Shown: positions 27,766 to 39,019, counted from the first letter of the stretch. The stretch is 64,000 nucleotides of DNA from Limnohabitans sp. (GCF_030158565.1 NZ_JAOASQ010000046.1:1-64000), one strand, 5' to 3'. Program-made: numbers and translations. Notes: generated by a model not told the origin, from the sequence alone.

Positions 27766-28938
27766 CTAATCTGCTTGAGACTCCCATCTCGTAGCAGTGA
27801 CCATGTAGCTCAGTGAGCACCTATCAAAATTTCTGTCCCATTCCTGTCCCACTGAAGGATAGAAATGGCTTCTTTTCGATATCGCAGCGACCGCTGGCAA
27901 GCTAGAGTTCGGCGCAAAGGCTAACTGTTTTGCTCCCCCGATTGGTTGATGTGGGAACTCATTGGAAGCTAGTGCTTGAACAACTCCCTCTTGATTGACC
28001 ATCGGTTTACTCAGTGCACAACCATTGCTGGGATGTACATTTGCGTTCCTGAGGAGCTGATTTGCATCGAATCCACGCTCTTTGAGCATGCGCTGAACCG
28101 TACCCATCGTTATCGATGAATCAGCGTTGAAGGTGAATGAGTTCCATTTACTTTCAATCTCTGCATAGCCCTTGTACTTACCACCTGTACGTGACCAATC
28201 ATCAGCAATAGCAAGCCCACCTTCAGAACCACCTGTTGCATGATGAATTGCCATCAGGACACTAATCCATTCGGAATAGCCTTCGTCAGGGTCAAGCTCT
28301 GCGATCAATGCTCGAATCGCCAGAGCATTGTCGACTTGAAAAGCTGCCAGTGAGTTTTTTTTAGGTGCTGCTGTCGGCAAAAACTTTAGCTTGAGCGCAG
28401 GAGTAGTGCCGTTGTGCCTCAACAAATCATCAACAAAAGCAGATGTCAGCTCTACAAGTTGATCGAAGGGAACAATCTCAGCGACCATTAGCTCCTTATC
28501 GGTACTAGGTGGAGCAATGATGTATGAGTTGCCACACCGGATATCAATGCGTTCAGGATGGTTCTCTGTGCTATGTCCCGCTTGCTTAATTTTCAAGCCC
28601 GCATCTTGGCGATAGTAGTAATGAACACCTTTTTTAGTCTGTACCTTCAGGTTTGAGTACAGCCGATGTTTCGTCTCTAGGTCTTCAATAGCTTTTTGGG
28701 ATTCTGGTGAATCTGCATCCAACACTACCAACCCATTAGAGCAATACAAGGCAACATCATCTTCTGGATGATCTTCCCAATGCTGTTCGATCTGTTGTTC
28801 AGAGAAGCTAGCAAGCCATTCTTTTATCTTAGTACTTGGGTTCTTCTGCCCTTTAACAATGGGACAAGGGAGATAACCCTTGGCGCTCCACTCAAGAGCA
28901 GCGGAAGAAGTATTTGAAGCATTAATTTCTAATTTCAT
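27766..28938 (-). CDS. bifunctional DNA primase/polymerase, 3'-truncated
   Basis: A 390-residue reading frame whose first about 300 residues form a mobile-element replication primase. The prim-pol domain (about 15-200) has the catalytic VVLDADSPES motif and the NSYIIAPPST motif; a PriCT-2-like domain follows (DPDEGYSEWISVLMAIHHAT, DWSRTGGKY). The ATG at 28938 is preceded by AAAGGA; an ATG at 28980 is also possible. The last about 35 codons (from near AISKRS) are antisense to the integrase start and the TGTCCCA repeats, so the true 3' end was lost in a deletion at about 27922. Helicase domains often found downstream in such proteins are absent. Composition is AT-rich, a sign of transfer. Confidence 0.8.
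   Translation of the reverse strand: MKLEINASNTSSAALEWSAKGYLPCPIVKGQKNPSTKIKEWLASFSEQQIEQHWEDHPEDDVALYCSNGLVVLDADSPESQKAIEDLETKHRLYSNLKVQTKKGVHYYYRQDAGLKIKQAGHSTENHPERIDIRCGNSYIIAPPSTDKELMVAEIVPFDQLVELTSAFVDDLLRHNGTTPALKLKFLPTAAPKKNSLAAFQVDNALAIRALIAELDPDEGYSEWISVLMAIHHATGGSEGGLAIADDWSRTGGKYKGYAEIESKWNSFTFNADSSITMGTVQRMLKERGFDANQLLRNANVHPSNGCALSKPMVNQEGVVQALASNEFPHQPIGGAKQLAFAPNSSLPAVAAISKRSHFYPSVGQEWDRNFDRCSLSYMVTATRWESQAD
27834..27852. repeat. left-end TGTCCCA direct repeat pair
   Basis: TGTCCCA occurs at 27834 and again at 27845 (11-bp period), 13 bp before the integrase ATG. The same pair with the same spacing is at the other end of the element. Such repeats beside a tyrosine integrase are typical arm-type binding sites. 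Confidence 0.6.
27865..27924 (+). pseudogene. tyrosine integrase, N-terminal remnant
   Basis: A 19-codon frame begins MASFRYRSDRWQARVRRKG and then stops. This is the usual N-terminal strand of phage-type tyrosine recombinases. AAGGA lies 5 bases before the ATG. The rest of the gene has been removed by a deletion that joins it to the 3' part of the oppositely oriented primase gene. Confidence 0.7.
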
Positions 28939-29391
28939 TATGAGTCCTTTCATATAGTCCACAAGTGCAGACGGATTCATCCAGAAATTTAGAAATTGAA
29001 TACTAAATAATACTTGAATTCACCTATAGTCTTTCAGGAGCACTTGCGGAAATGTAATTTGCCTGAAGCGCCTATCATATCTCAATACCCATGTCAATGT
29101 CAATAGTTTTATAAAAAAATCTATAAATTTATTTTTTTGTGGTAGGAGTTGTATGGTGTTGTGTGACTGAACCACCAGAAGCGTTTTGCCCTGCAGCCGT
29201 CCTCCTTGTGACAACTCTGCAGAAAGTTCTTTTGATAGGTCAGTCACTCTGTCTTGACTGGTGGATATGCGTTGAAGTGGATAGTCATTAGGAATTCAAA
29301 ATATCTTAGAAGCCACAGTACCTCCTAGAGCAGTCCTAATAAGAATTGAAATCATTAAAGTACAAGTAAACTGCAGCTGGGCGAGAAATCT
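28939..29391. other. AT-rich non-coding part of element
   Basis: About 450 bp upstream of the primase gene with low GC content and no convincing gene. A 75-codon minus-strand frame (29020-29247) has no family resemblance, weak ribosome binding and composition expected from AT-rich noise. Promoters of the primase gene probably lie here but none can be called with confidence. Confidence 0.5.
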
Positions 29392-29410
29392 TGTCCCAAC
29401 TTTGTCCCAC
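29392..29410. repeat. right-end TGTCCCA direct repeat pair
   Basis: TGTCCCA at 29392 and 29403 (11-bp period), 26 bp before the displaced moaC fragment. It mirrors the pair at 27834-27852 and marks the right end of the element. Confidence 0.6.
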
Positions 29411-29435
29411 TAAACAAAGGAATGTGGACGAAAAA

Positions 29436-29654
29436 TTTGAAGTGCTGAGCGCCGAATCGACTGTGGTCTGCAAAGCCACCGCCGAAACCGTGGGCCAGAC
29501 CGGCGTTGAGATGGAAGCCTTGACTGCCGTGCAAGTGGCCCTGCTGACGATTTACGACATGTGCAAAGCCGTGGACCGGGGCATGACCATCAACGGCGTG
29601 ACCTTGCTGGAAAAGCATGGGGGCAAGTCGGGGAGTTTCATTGCGGGGCAGTGA
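29436..29654 (+). pseudogene. displaced 3' fragment of moaC
   Basis: Codes for the last about 72 residues of MoaC ([20 protein letters not shown] onward, through [10 protein letters not shown] and [10 protein letters not shown]) and ends in a TGA. It lacks the first 90 codons. The nucleotide sequence differs from the intact copy at roughly one base in seven by eye, so this is not a recent duplication. It abuts the native downstream gene and is probably the original moaC end. Confidence 0.85.
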
Positions 29655-31104
29655 GCGATAATGATTCGGCTGGGAATGCGATTTTCATCAGCTGCAGATG
29701 TTCTTGCGCTGTTTGCACATCACCCACCATCTGTGCGGCTTCGATGACCTTGCGGATCATCTTTGGCTCCGGCGAGTAGTGCAGCATGGACTGACCTTTT
29801 GCCAGCAGGTGTGTCGCGTTTTCAGGCGTGACGGGGGTCAAGGAAAATTCGGCGAAATCGGCGGTGGTATGGAACAGCACGCTGCTCTTGGCAACGCTCA
29901 GCGCATCGCTGCCCCACAACGTTGAACGCGCATTGGCTGGGATGAAAATTTGCCGCACGCGTGAATAGTCCACCGCGATGAATGCTGTGCTGGCCAGGAT
30001 GGCCGCGCCCATGAAAGGCAAGATGCGCTGAGTTGCATGGGTATATGCCAACTTTGGCTGCGTCAGCAAAACGGCGCACAACAAAATAGCCAGTTGAAAA
30101 GGCCCATACCAAAGCGGAAACTCCAACAGGCTGTGCAAACCGATCACGGCCAACACGCCCCAGGCCAGTTGATGTTGCGCATCACGCGCGTGCCAGGGGC
30201 GCATGGCCAGCGTGATCACGATCAGGCTGAGTGTGACCAGTGAGGCAATCGGAACACCCAAGGCAAAGGCCAGTTGCAAGGGGGCGTTGTGGGCGTTGCC
30301 CAGTATTTCGCAAAAGCGCTCGCCCGAATAGTTCGCACTGTAGTGCGCGTATTTGAGCTCGTTCCAGCCCCAACCCCACCACGGCTTTTGGGCGATCAGT
30401 TCGATCACATTGCGCCACAACACTTTTCGGCTGCCGCAGCCATCGTCGTTGCCCATGCGTGTCAGGGCACTGATGGCATCCGTGCCGGAACTGTTTGACA
30501 GCAGGTGCGGCAAGGCCCAAATGGCTGCCGCATATACGCCCAATGCCCACAACACTAGGCGCCAGGACAAATGCGCCTGATGCTGGCGACGCTGCAGGGA
30601 CCACCCCATGACCAGCGTTGTCACCAAGATCATCTGCAAGAGGCCGGTGCGTGAGTTGGTGGCGGCGTTTCCGATGGCGATCAAGGCGAGCATCCACAAC
30701 GCATGGGTGAGGACAAGTCCACTGCGTGCCCACCAAAGTACGGCCAGAATGCCCATGGATGTGAGGGTGGCCAATTGATTGCGCTGGCGCAGGTTGGCCC
30801 GAGCCTCGCCCAGGACATCGGGCACATGGACCCAGCCACTGAAGGCTTCGGCCAGGCCGAAATACTGCATGAGTCCTATGGCGCTGCTGAGCACCGCCGC
30901 CATGGCCCAAGCTCTGGCAATGTCCAGTGCTTGGAGTCGCAGCCCCGATGCCATGAGCAAGCCGATGCAGCCCCAGCTGATCAAGAGTGGCAGCACATTG
31001 GGCAAGGGGGCCGATGCCCAAGGCGCCATCCAGGGCAAGACCAACAGGAAACTGGTCAGCAAAGTGGGCCAGCGTGTGACGGGTGATCGGTCAAACCAAT
31101 TCAC
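29638..31104 (-). CDS. PglL-type O-oligosaccharyltransferase / O-antigen ligase family
   Basis: A 488-residue polytopic inner-membrane protein with about a dozen hydrophobic helices and a Wzy_C-type periplasmic loop. The ligase motifs are [45 protein letters not shown] and [13 protein letters not shown]. These are characteristic of PglL/TfpO-like enzymes that move a lipid-linked glycan to Ser/Thr of pilin. The gene is directly downstream of a type IV pilin gene, separated by a terminator, which supports pilin as substrate. The GTG at 31104 is chosen because earlier starts lie inside the pilin gene. Its 3' end overlaps the displaced moaC fragment. Confidence 0.85.
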   Translation of the reverse strand: MNWFDRSPVTRWPTLLTSFLLVLPWMAPWASAPLPNVLPLLISWGCIGLLMASGLRLQALDIARAWAMAAVLSSAIGLMQYFGLAEAFSGWVHVPDVLGEARANLRQRNQLATLTSMGILAVLWWARSGLVLTHALWMLALIAIGNAATNSRTGLLQMILVTTLVMGWSLQRRQHQAHLSWRLVLWALGVYAAAIWALPHLLSNSSGTDAISALTRMGNDDGCGSRKVLWRNVIELIAQKPWWGWGWNELKYAHYSANYSGERFCEILGNAHNAPLQLAFALGVPIASLVTLSLIVITLAMRPWHARDAQHQLAWGVLAVIGLHSLLEFPLWYGPFQLAILLCAVLLTQPKLAYTHATQRILPFMGAAILASTAFIAVDYSRVRQIFIPANARSTLWGSDALSVAKSSVLFHTTADFAEFSLTPVTPENATHLLAKGQSMLHYSPEPKMIRKVIEAAQMVGDVQTAQEHLQLMKIAFPAESLSLTAPQ

Positions 31105-31114
31105 GCGAACCCCA

Positions 31115-31141
31115 AGAAAAACGCCCTGCAGAGCAGGGCGT
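31115..31141 (-). terminator. rho-independent terminator after pilin
   Basis: A perfect 8-bp stem (CGCCCTGC / GCAGGGCG) with a 3-nt loop is followed on the minus strand by TTTTTCTT. It lies 19 bp after the pilin stop and just before the ligase gene, so pilin would be made in excess over its ligase. Confidence 0.85.
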
Positions 31142-31159
31142 TGGTGGGGGCCAGAAGGC

Positions 31160-31642
31160 TCAAGAAGCTTTGCATGAGGCGGGCAAGTATTTGACGGGCA
31201 AACCGTTGCTGCTGGCTGGGCCACAGCGCCAAGCGGCGATGGTTTTGCCACCATCGGTGCTGCCCACCACGGCGGTCTCACCGCTTTGCAATGGCGTCAA
31301 TGCGATGGCATTGGCCGAGCTGCTGGTGGTGCCGCGCAAAGCTTCGTGGTTGCCGACCACAGTGATCACGCCATTGGCATCGACGGCGATGCTGGTGACG
31401 TACTTGCTGGTCTGGCTGTCACAGGCTTTGGGCAGGGTTTTGGACACATCCGCATCGGATGAGGAGGAAATCGCCTCGTTCACAGCGGTTTTGCAACCGT
31501 TGGCCGCCAACAGCAGCTCAGACACCTTGGCGCGGATGGTGTAGTCCTGATACGCCGGCAGAGCCAGTGCGCCCAGAATGCCGATGACCGCGATCACGAT
31601 CATCAGCTCAATCAAAGTCAAACCTTTTTGCCTTTTTTGCAT
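31160..31642 (-). CDS. type IV pilin (PilA-like)
   Basis: A 160-residue class A type IV pilin. The prepilin leader MQKRQKG is cut before [17 protein letters not shown] (Glu5 conserved). The N-terminal helix is followed by a globular domain with four cysteines (in ANGCKT, PKACDS, WRCGP and ASCKAS), and the last pair makes the D-region. GGAGGAG lies 5 bases before the ATG at 31642. The first mature residue is Leu instead of the usual Phe. A Ser/Thr-rich stretch (GTTSSSANA) offers sites for O-glycosylation by the neighbouring ligase. Confidence 0.92.
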   Translation of the reverse strand: MQKRQKGLTLIELMIVIAVIGILGALALPAYQDYTIRAKVSELLLAANGCKTAVNEAISSSSDADVSKTLPKACDSQTSKYVTSIAVDANGVITVVGNHEALRGTTSSSANAIALTPLQSGETAVVGSTDGGKTIAAWRCGPASSNGLPVKYLPASCKAS

Positions 31643-31710
31643 GGCATCTCCTCCCTGTTGAATGGAGTTCGATGGTAAATCAATCACCGATCAAACTCCA
31701 GTCAGCGGCC

Positions 31711-32421
31711 TTAAGAAGCTTCTTCCTGTGCGGGGCGTCGGGCCAAAATGATCTTGCCCAAGGCCAGCACCAACAAGGCACCTGCCACGCCCAAGCCATA
31801 GCCCCAAGCTTTGTCCTGAGGGATGTAGGCGATCAAACCTGGATCGGTTTGCACCATGGTGCCTGCAATCCAGCCCAGCAGCATGCCGCCCACAGTGATG
31901 ATGATGGGGAAACGGTCCATGAGTTTAAGGACCAGTTGGCTGCCCCAGACGATGATCGGGATGCTGACCAGCAGGCCGAAGATCACCAGCGGCATTTGAT
32001 GATCGGCATTGCCGGAGGTTTGTGCGGCACCGGCGATGGCGATCACGTTGTCAATGGACATGACCAAATCCGCAATGATGACGGTTTTGACGGCACCCCA
32101 TAGTTTGTCGCTGCCCTTGATGTTGCCGTGGTCTTCGTCTTCGTCAGGGGTCAACAGTTTCACGCCGATCCAGATGAGCAACAAGGCGCCGACAAATTTG
32201 AGAAACGGAATGGCCAGCAGCGTGAGTGCGAAAAAGATCAGGATCACGCGCAGCACGATGGCACCGGCGGTGCCCCAAAGAATGCCTTTGGTGCGTTGGT
32301 GTGCGGGCAGTTGGCGGCAAGCCAAGGCAATCACCACGGCGTTGTCGCCACCCAGCAGGATGTCGATCATGATGATCTGGCCCACAGCGAACCAGAAATG
32401 AGCGGTCAGAAATTCTTCCAC
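31711..32421 (-). CDS. TerC family membrane protein
   Basis: A 236-residue polytopic protein with the TerC motifs IIMIDILLGGDNAVVIALA and DLVMSIDNVIAIAGA. An acidic loop (PDEDEDHG) lies between. The GTG at 32421 with AAGGAA upstream gives an N-terminus matching the family (VEEFLTAHFWFAVGQ). It differs clearly from the TerC at 24931 and has no riboswitch-like leader. The role is likely metal ion export, but this is known only from homologs. Confidence 0.88.
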   Translation of the reverse strand: MEEFLTAHFWFAVGQIIMIDILLGGDNAVVIALACRQLPAHQRTKGILWGTAGAIVLRVILIFFALTLLAIPFLKFVGALLLIWIGVKLLTPDEDEDHGNIKGSDKLWGAVKTVIIADLVMSIDNVIAIAGAAQTSGNADHQMPLVIFGLLVSIPIIVWGSQLVLKLMDRFPIIITVGGMLLGWIAGTMVQTDPGLIAYIPQDKAWGYGLGVAGALLVLALGKIILARRPAQEEAS

Positions 32422-32465
32422 GGTGTTCCTTTGATCGCCTGTTGAGGTCTGGCGAAACTTGATTT

Positions 32466-32506
32466 CAAAAAACGGAAAGCCGGATTGTCCCGCAGGACAT
32501 CCGGCT
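32466..32506 (-). terminator. rho-independent terminator after sucCD
   Basis: On the minus strand GCCGGATGTCC pairs with GGACAATCCGGC around a CGCA-like loop and is followed by TTTCCGTTTTTTG. It is 45 bp after the sucD stop and closes the sucCD transcript before the TerC gene. Confidence 0.8.
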
Positions 32507-32550
32507 TCGGTATTGTGGCAAACCACAGCCGCCCGTAAGCGGCTCAGAGT

Positions 32551-33447
32551 TTACTTCAGCTGGGCCTTGAGCAATTTGCCCAGTTCAGACGGGTTGCGTG
32601 TGACGATGAAGCCGCACTCTTCCATGATGGCCAGCTTGGCATCGGCCGTGTCGGCACCGCCAGAGATCAGGGCACCTGCGTGGCCCATGCGCTTGCCGGG
32701 AGGGGCAGTCACACCAGCGATGAAGCCCACCACAGGCTTTTTCATGTTGGCCTTGCACCACATAGCGGCTTCGGCTTCGTCTGGACCGCCGATTTCACCG
32801 ATCATGATGACGGCGTCGGTGTCTGGATCGTCGTTGAAAGCCTTCATCACGTCGATGTGCTTCAAACCGTTGATGGGGTCACCACCGATACCGACGGCGC
32901 TGGATTGGCCCAAGCCCACTTCGGTCAACATCGCCACGGCTTCATAAGTCAATGTGCCTGAACGAGACACAACGCCGATACGGCCTTTACGGTGGATGTG
33001 ACCGGGCATGATGCCGATCTTGATTTCGTCAGGGGTGATCAGACCTGGGCAGTTGGGGCCGAGCAGCAGCGTGCGCTTGCCGCCAGCGGCTTCCTTGGCC
33101 TTCATCTTGTTGCGCACTTCGAGCATGTCACGCACTGGAATGCCTTCGGTGATACAAATCGCCAGGTCCAGATCGGCTTCAACGGCCTCCCAGATCGCAG
33201 CGGCTGCGCCTGCTGGTGGCACGTAGATCACGGACACGGTTGCGCCAGTTTGCGTGGCGGCTTCCTTGACGGTGGAATAGATTGGGATGTTGAAGATGGA
33301 CTCGCCAGCCTTCTTGGGGTTCACGCCCGCGACGAAGCAGTTCTTGCCGTTCGCGTATTCCTGGCACTTTTCAGTGTGGAACTGACCGGTTTTGCCGGTG
33401 ATGCCTTGGGTGATGACTTTGGTGTCTTTGTTGATGTAGATGGACAT
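32551..33447 (-). CDS. sucD: succinyl-CoA synthetase alpha subunit
   Basis: A 298-residue alpha subunit of succinate-CoA ligase in the TCA cycle. It has the N-terminal CoA-binding Rossmann domain (TQGITGKTGQFHTEKC, PPAGAAAAIWEA) and the ligase domain with the phosphorylated histidine in KRMGHAGALI (about residue 249). It is 53 bp downstream of sucC. Length is normal. Confidence 0.97.
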   Translation of the reverse strand: MSIYINKDTKVITQGITGKTGQFHTEKCQEYANGKNCFVAGVNPKKAGESIFNIPIYSTVKEAATQTGATVSVIYVPPAGAAAAIWEAVEADLDLAICITEGIPVRDMLEVRNKMKAKEAAGGKRTLLLGPNCPGLITPDEIKIGIMPGHIHRKGRIGVVSRSGTLTYEAVAMLTEVGLGQSSAVGIGGDPINGLKHIDVMKAFNDDPDTDAVIMIGEIGGPDEAEAAMWCKANMKKPVVGFIAGVTAPPGKRMGHAGALISGGADTADAKLAIMEECGFIVTRNPSELGKLLKAQLK

Positions 33448-33500
33448 GTTTGTTCCTAATCAGTTGCGGACGGCACCTTCAGCACCGTCCTGCAAAGTCA

Positions 33501-34661
<1,161 letters not shown>

Positions 34662-34836
34662 GAGGTCTTCTCTCAGTGGGTAGTTGATTGACCGGCCCGC
34701 TGGGGTGATTCACCCGCCAGCAGGCGCTGGACACTGCAGCCTGCGACTGTATCATGCTGCAACGCACCAATACTGAGCCCGGCGTCTTACAGCGACATGA
34801 CGCAGCGTGCTTGATTTCATGAGGAAGTACACACAA

Positions 34837-35760
34837 ATGGCCAAAATCTTCATCGACGGCGAAGCCGGCACCACCGGTTTGCAAATCCGCGAGCGCCTGG
34901 CGCTCATGCCCCAAGTGCAGGTGCTGAGCATCGATCCTGCCCGTCGCAAGGACCCGCAAGCCAAGCGCGAGTTGATGGCCGAGGCCGATCTGGTGGTGCT
35001 GTGCCTGCACGACGATGCCGCCATCGAGTCGGTCGCCATGATCGACAGCCTGACCGGCCAAAAGCCCCGCATCGTGGACGCGTCCACCGCGCACCGCTGC
35101 AACCCTGAATGGGTCTACGGCTTCCCTGAACTGGCCGCTGGCCAGCGCGAAGCCGTGATCGCCGCAGACCGTGTGGCCAATCCCGGTTGCTACGCCACGG
35201 GCGCCATTGCCTTGTTGCGCCCCTTGGTGCAAGCCGGCTTGGTGCCCGCCAATTACCCGGTCTGCTTGCCGTCGGTCAGTGGTTATTCAGGCGGTGGCCG
35301 CACCATGATCGAAGACTATGAAGCGGGCAAAGCCCCCTTGTATGAAGCCTATGCCTTGGGCCTCCAGCACAAGCACATTCCGGAAATCATGCGTTTCACA
35401 GGCCTGACCTGCCGTCCGCTGTTTGTGCCGGCGGTGGGCAATTTCCGCCAAGGCATGCTGGTGCAGCTGCCGTTGCATCTGGACGCCTTGCCCGGCCAGC
35501 CCAAAGCCGCTGATTTGCACCAAGCCTTGCGTGCCCACTATGCGGCCAGCCAAGCGGCAGGCGGCTGGGTCAGCGTGGAGCCCGCAACCGAGAACGGCAA
35601 GCTCGACGCCTTGGCGCTGAACGACACCAACAAGCTGGAGTTGCGCGTGTTTGCCAACGAAGAGGCGCGTCATGCGGTGCTGATTGCCCGTTTGGACAAC
35701 TTGGGCAAAGGCGCCAGCGGTGCGGCGGTGCAGAACATCCAGTTGATGCTGGGTTTGTGA
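34837..35760 (+). CDS. argC: N-acetyl-gamma-glutamyl-phosphate reductase, type 2
   Basis: A 307-residue arginine-biosynthesis enzyme that reduces N-acetylglutamyl phosphate to the semialdehyde. It is the short (type 2) form. The NAD(P) site is [10 protein letters not shown], the active Cys118 is in [10 protein letters not shown], and the [10 protein letters not shown] and LQHKHIPEI motifs follow. The ATG at 34837 starts MAKIFIDG; an ATG 18 bp upstream and a GTG 30 bp upstream are possible but add residues without family match. Confidence 0.95.
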   Translation: MAKIFIDGEAGTTGLQIRERLALMPQVQVLSIDPARRKDPQAKRELMAEADLVVLCLHDDAAIESVAMIDSLTGQKPRIVDASTAHRCNPEWVYGFPELAAGQREAVIAADRVANPGCYATGAIALLRPLVQAGLVPANYPVCLPSVSGYSGGGRTMIEDYEAGKAPLYEAYALGLQHKHIPEIMRFTGLTCRPLFVPAVGNFRQGMLVQLPLHLDALPGQPKAADLHQALRAHYAASQAAGGWVSVEPATENGKLDALALNDTNKLELRVFANEEARHAVLIARLDNLGKGASGAAVQNIQLMLGL

Positions 35761-35943
35761 GCCAAGGCACCGACGGCATTTGCATTTTTCGGGACACTGC
35801 GACCATCGACAGAGCCTTCTGACGGCTCTCTCCAGCTTGATGAGCCCTTTCGAGGGCACGACGAAGCAAGATGGTTGCCCTGTCATCAGGGTGGTTCATT
35901 GGGGGGAGCCCTCAGAGGGCTTTGCCACATCTGCGAACGGCAC

Positions 35944-36429
35944 TCATTCGTCGTCACAGCCTTGCACCACGCGGCGTACCACCTCGGCGGCAAAGCCCCG
36001 GGTGATCAAAAAGCGCATTTGCCTGGCCCGCTCATGGGCATCGGCAGGCGGCTGACCGAATTTCTTGCGCCAGACTTCTTGTGCGCGGCTCAATTCGGTG
36101 TCGCGCAAACCTTCCATCGCTTGCGCCACCGCTTCGCCAGACAGGCCTTTGGCGGCCAGTTCTTGCCGAACACGGGCTGCGCCCAGCTTGCTGGCGCGGC
36201 GGTGGACCACCGATTCGATGGCCCGCCCGTCGTTGATGAAATCCCGGGCCTGCAATTCGTCCAGCGCCTTGGCCAGCTCGCCTGGCGTTTCCTCGTGCGG
36301 TGCCAGTTTGCGCTCCAGCTCTGCCCGGGAATGCTCGCGCTGGCTCAAAAGCCGCAAGGCGCGGCCTTTGAGTGAGGGCTGAAACCCCAAACCCTTGCGG
36401 GTTCCGGGCGCCTTGGGTGCATCGCTCAT
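35944..36429 (-). CDS. recX: RecA regulatory protein RecX
   Basis: A 161-residue RecX of three-helix repeats (ALRLLSQREHSRAELERKL, FINDGRAIESVV, GAARVRQELAAKG). It caps RecA filaments and lowers recombination activity. The gene begins 8 bp after recA, the usual co-transcribed arrangement. Confidence 0.94.
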   Translation of the reverse strand: MSDAPKAPGTRKGLGFQPSLKGRALRLLSQREHSRAELERKLAPHEETPGELAKALDELQARDFINDGRAIESVVHRRASKLGAARVRQELAAKGLSGEAVAQAMEGLRDTELSRAQEVWRKKFGQPPADAHERARQMRFLITRGFAAEVVRRVVQGCDDE

Positions 36430-36437
36430 GTGGCCCC

Positions 36438-37529
<1,092 letters not shown>

Positions 37530-37589
37530 GGAAATCTCCTTGAATATCAATGGTTTGGGGCATCCGCTCCCTTGAAAGCGTGTGCTTAA

Positions 37590-37605
37590 CTGGATGCGTG
37601 AACAG
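37590..37605 (-). promoter_or_regulatory. candidate LexA box and promoter of recA
   Basis: On the minus strand CTGT-N8-CCAG is one mismatch from the classical LexA box (CTGT-N8-ACAG) and is extended to TACTGT...CCAGT. It sits between TTTACA and AGTTAA, which are 17 bp apart and could be the -35 and -10 of recA, an ideal place for repression. Neighbouring copies of TACAGT/ACTGT add partial symmetry. Confidence 0.5.
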
Positions 37606-37671
37606 TACTGTAAACGAACTGTACAAACGAGTAAACCATATTTTTGGTCAGTTTGCCTTATCATTTGCGGC

Positions 37672-38175
37672 ATGGCCGATGCACCACTTGTCACCCCTCC
37701 AGACCCCTCCAAAGCGATGGACGACCGCTGGCGTCAAACCCATTTGGGACGCCTGCTGGGCCACGCCATGCGGCGCTTTGACGAGCGGGTCTTGCACCTG
37801 ATGGCCCACAACGAAGGCGTGCCTTTGGCCTTGTCGAACCTGGCCGCTCGCGACCAGATCAGCGCGGCGCATGTGCACATCACGCGCCACTTGGCGATCG
37901 AAGGCTCGCGGCTGACCGATCTGGCGCAAGCTGCGGGCATGAGCAAACAGGCCATGGGCGACTTGGTGGACCAGTGCACGGCCTGGGGCTTGGTGCAAAG
38001 GCAAAGCGATTTGCAGGACGCCCGTGCCAAACGTGTTGTCTTCACCGCCGATGGCTTGGCCTGGTTGCAGGCTTTCAAAGACGCCGTCGCGCAAGCCGAA
38101 GCGGAATTCAGGGATGCGGTGGGGCAAGATGTGGCCACGGTGGTGGCCTTGGGCCTGGAGGCGTATGCGCATTGA
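37672..38175 (+). CDS. MarR family transcriptional regulator
   Basis: A 167-residue winged-helix regulator with the layout of MarR proteins. The HTH is near residues 75-110 ([21 protein letters not shown]) and the wing follows ([13 protein letters not shown]). It is divergent from recA, with which it shares a 142-bp regulatory region; autoregulation is possible. The ligand is unknown. Confidence 0.85.
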   Translation: MADAPLVTPPDPSKAMDDRWRQTHLGRLLGHAMRRFDERVLHLMAHNEGVPLALSNLAARDQISAAHVHITRHLAIEGSRLTDLAQAAGMSKQAMGDLVDQCTAWGLVQRQSDLQDARAKRVVFTADGLAWLQAFKDAVAQAEAEFRDAVGQDVATVVALGLEAYAH

Positions 38176-38295
38176 CGTCATCAGGACAGATCACAAGATC
38201 AAATGAAGCCGGACAGTGACGGCCTGACACTAAAATCAGCTCAAGCGCCCGGATATACACCTCAAAAAAGCCAGCATCTACAACAGGAGACAGCC

Positions 38296-38970
38296 ATGCG
38301 AATTCTCATTGCCGAAGACGATCAGGTGCTTGCCGATGGCTTGTTGCGCACCCTGCGCAACGCGGGTGCGGCGGTGGACCATGTGGCCAGTGGCAGCGAG
38401 GCCGATGCGGCGTTGATGACCAACAATGAATTTGACTTGTTGATCCTGGACCTGGGCTTGCCCCGCATGCACGGTCTTGAGGTGCTCAAGCGCTTGCGCT
38501 CGCGTGGCTCCACATTGCCGGTGCTGATTTTGACCGCCGCCGACAGCGTCGAAGAACGGGTCAAAGGCCTGGACCTGGGCGCAGACGACTACATGGCCAA
38601 GCCTTTCAGCCTGCAAGAACTCGAAGCGCGTGTGCGCGCCCTGACCCGCCGCGGCATGGGCGGCGCCACTTCCCAGATCAAGCACGGGCCACTGATCTAT
38701 GACCAGTCCGGTCGCGTCGCCACCATCGACGGCAAGATGGTTGAACTCTCCGCCCGTGAACTGGGCTTGCTCGAAGTGCTGCTTCAGCGTGCGGGTCGTC
38801 TGGTCAGCAAAGACCAGTTGGTTGAACGCCTGTGCGAATGGGGCGAAGAGGTCAGCAACAACGCGATCGAGGTGTACATCCACCGCCTGCGCAAGAAAAT
38901 CGAAAAAGGCCCGATCCGCATCGCCACGGTGCGCGGTCTGGGTTATTGCCTCGAAAAAATCCCCGGCTGA
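38296..38970 (+). CDS. OmpR/TctD-type response regulator
   Basis: A 224-residue regulator: receiver domain (1-115) with Asp52 in LLILDLGLP, Thr in LILTAAD and Lys in YMAKPFS, then a winged-helix domain ending in YIHRLRKKIEKGPIRIATVRGLGY. AGGAGA lies 7 bases before the ATG. It precedes its presumed kinase by 49 bp. The TctD/QseB type of receiver suggests a carboxylate or quorum-type cue, not resolved here. Confidence 0.93.
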   Translation: MRILIAEDDQVLADGLLRTLRNAGAAVDHVASGSEADAALMTNNEFDLLILDLGLPRMHGLEVLKRLRSRGSTLPVLILTAADSVEERVKGLDLGADDYMAKPFSLQELEARVRALTRRGMGGATSQIKHGPLIYDQSGRVATIDGKMVELSARELGLLEVLLQRAGRLVSKDQLVERLCEWGEEVSNNAIEVYIHRLRKKIEKGPIRIATVRGLGYCLEKIPG

Positions 38971-39019
38971 TCGTGTCGGGCTTGCACACCCGCACCTTGG
39001 CCTGCGTGCCCACCGAGCC

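Larger units (their letters stand above)
27507..29435. mobile_element. integrative element remnant in moaC
   Basis: About 1.93 kb lies between two copies of the moaC 3' end; both copies start at TTTGAAGTG (27507 and 29436). Inside are an integrase N-terminus, a prim-pol primase gene, and TGTCCCA repeats near each edge, and the DNA is AT-richer than its surroundings. The arrangement fits an element that entered moaC near codon 91, brought its own 3' end to restore the gene, and displaced the original end to the right. Most of the integrase and other cargo are gone. Exact boundaries cannot be set because homology continues into both moaC copies. Confidence 0.7.

Noticed and set aside
29020-29247. 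75-codon minus-strand frame in the mobile element
   Set aside because: AT-rich, no family match, no good ribosome binding site; kept only as part of the non-coding entry.
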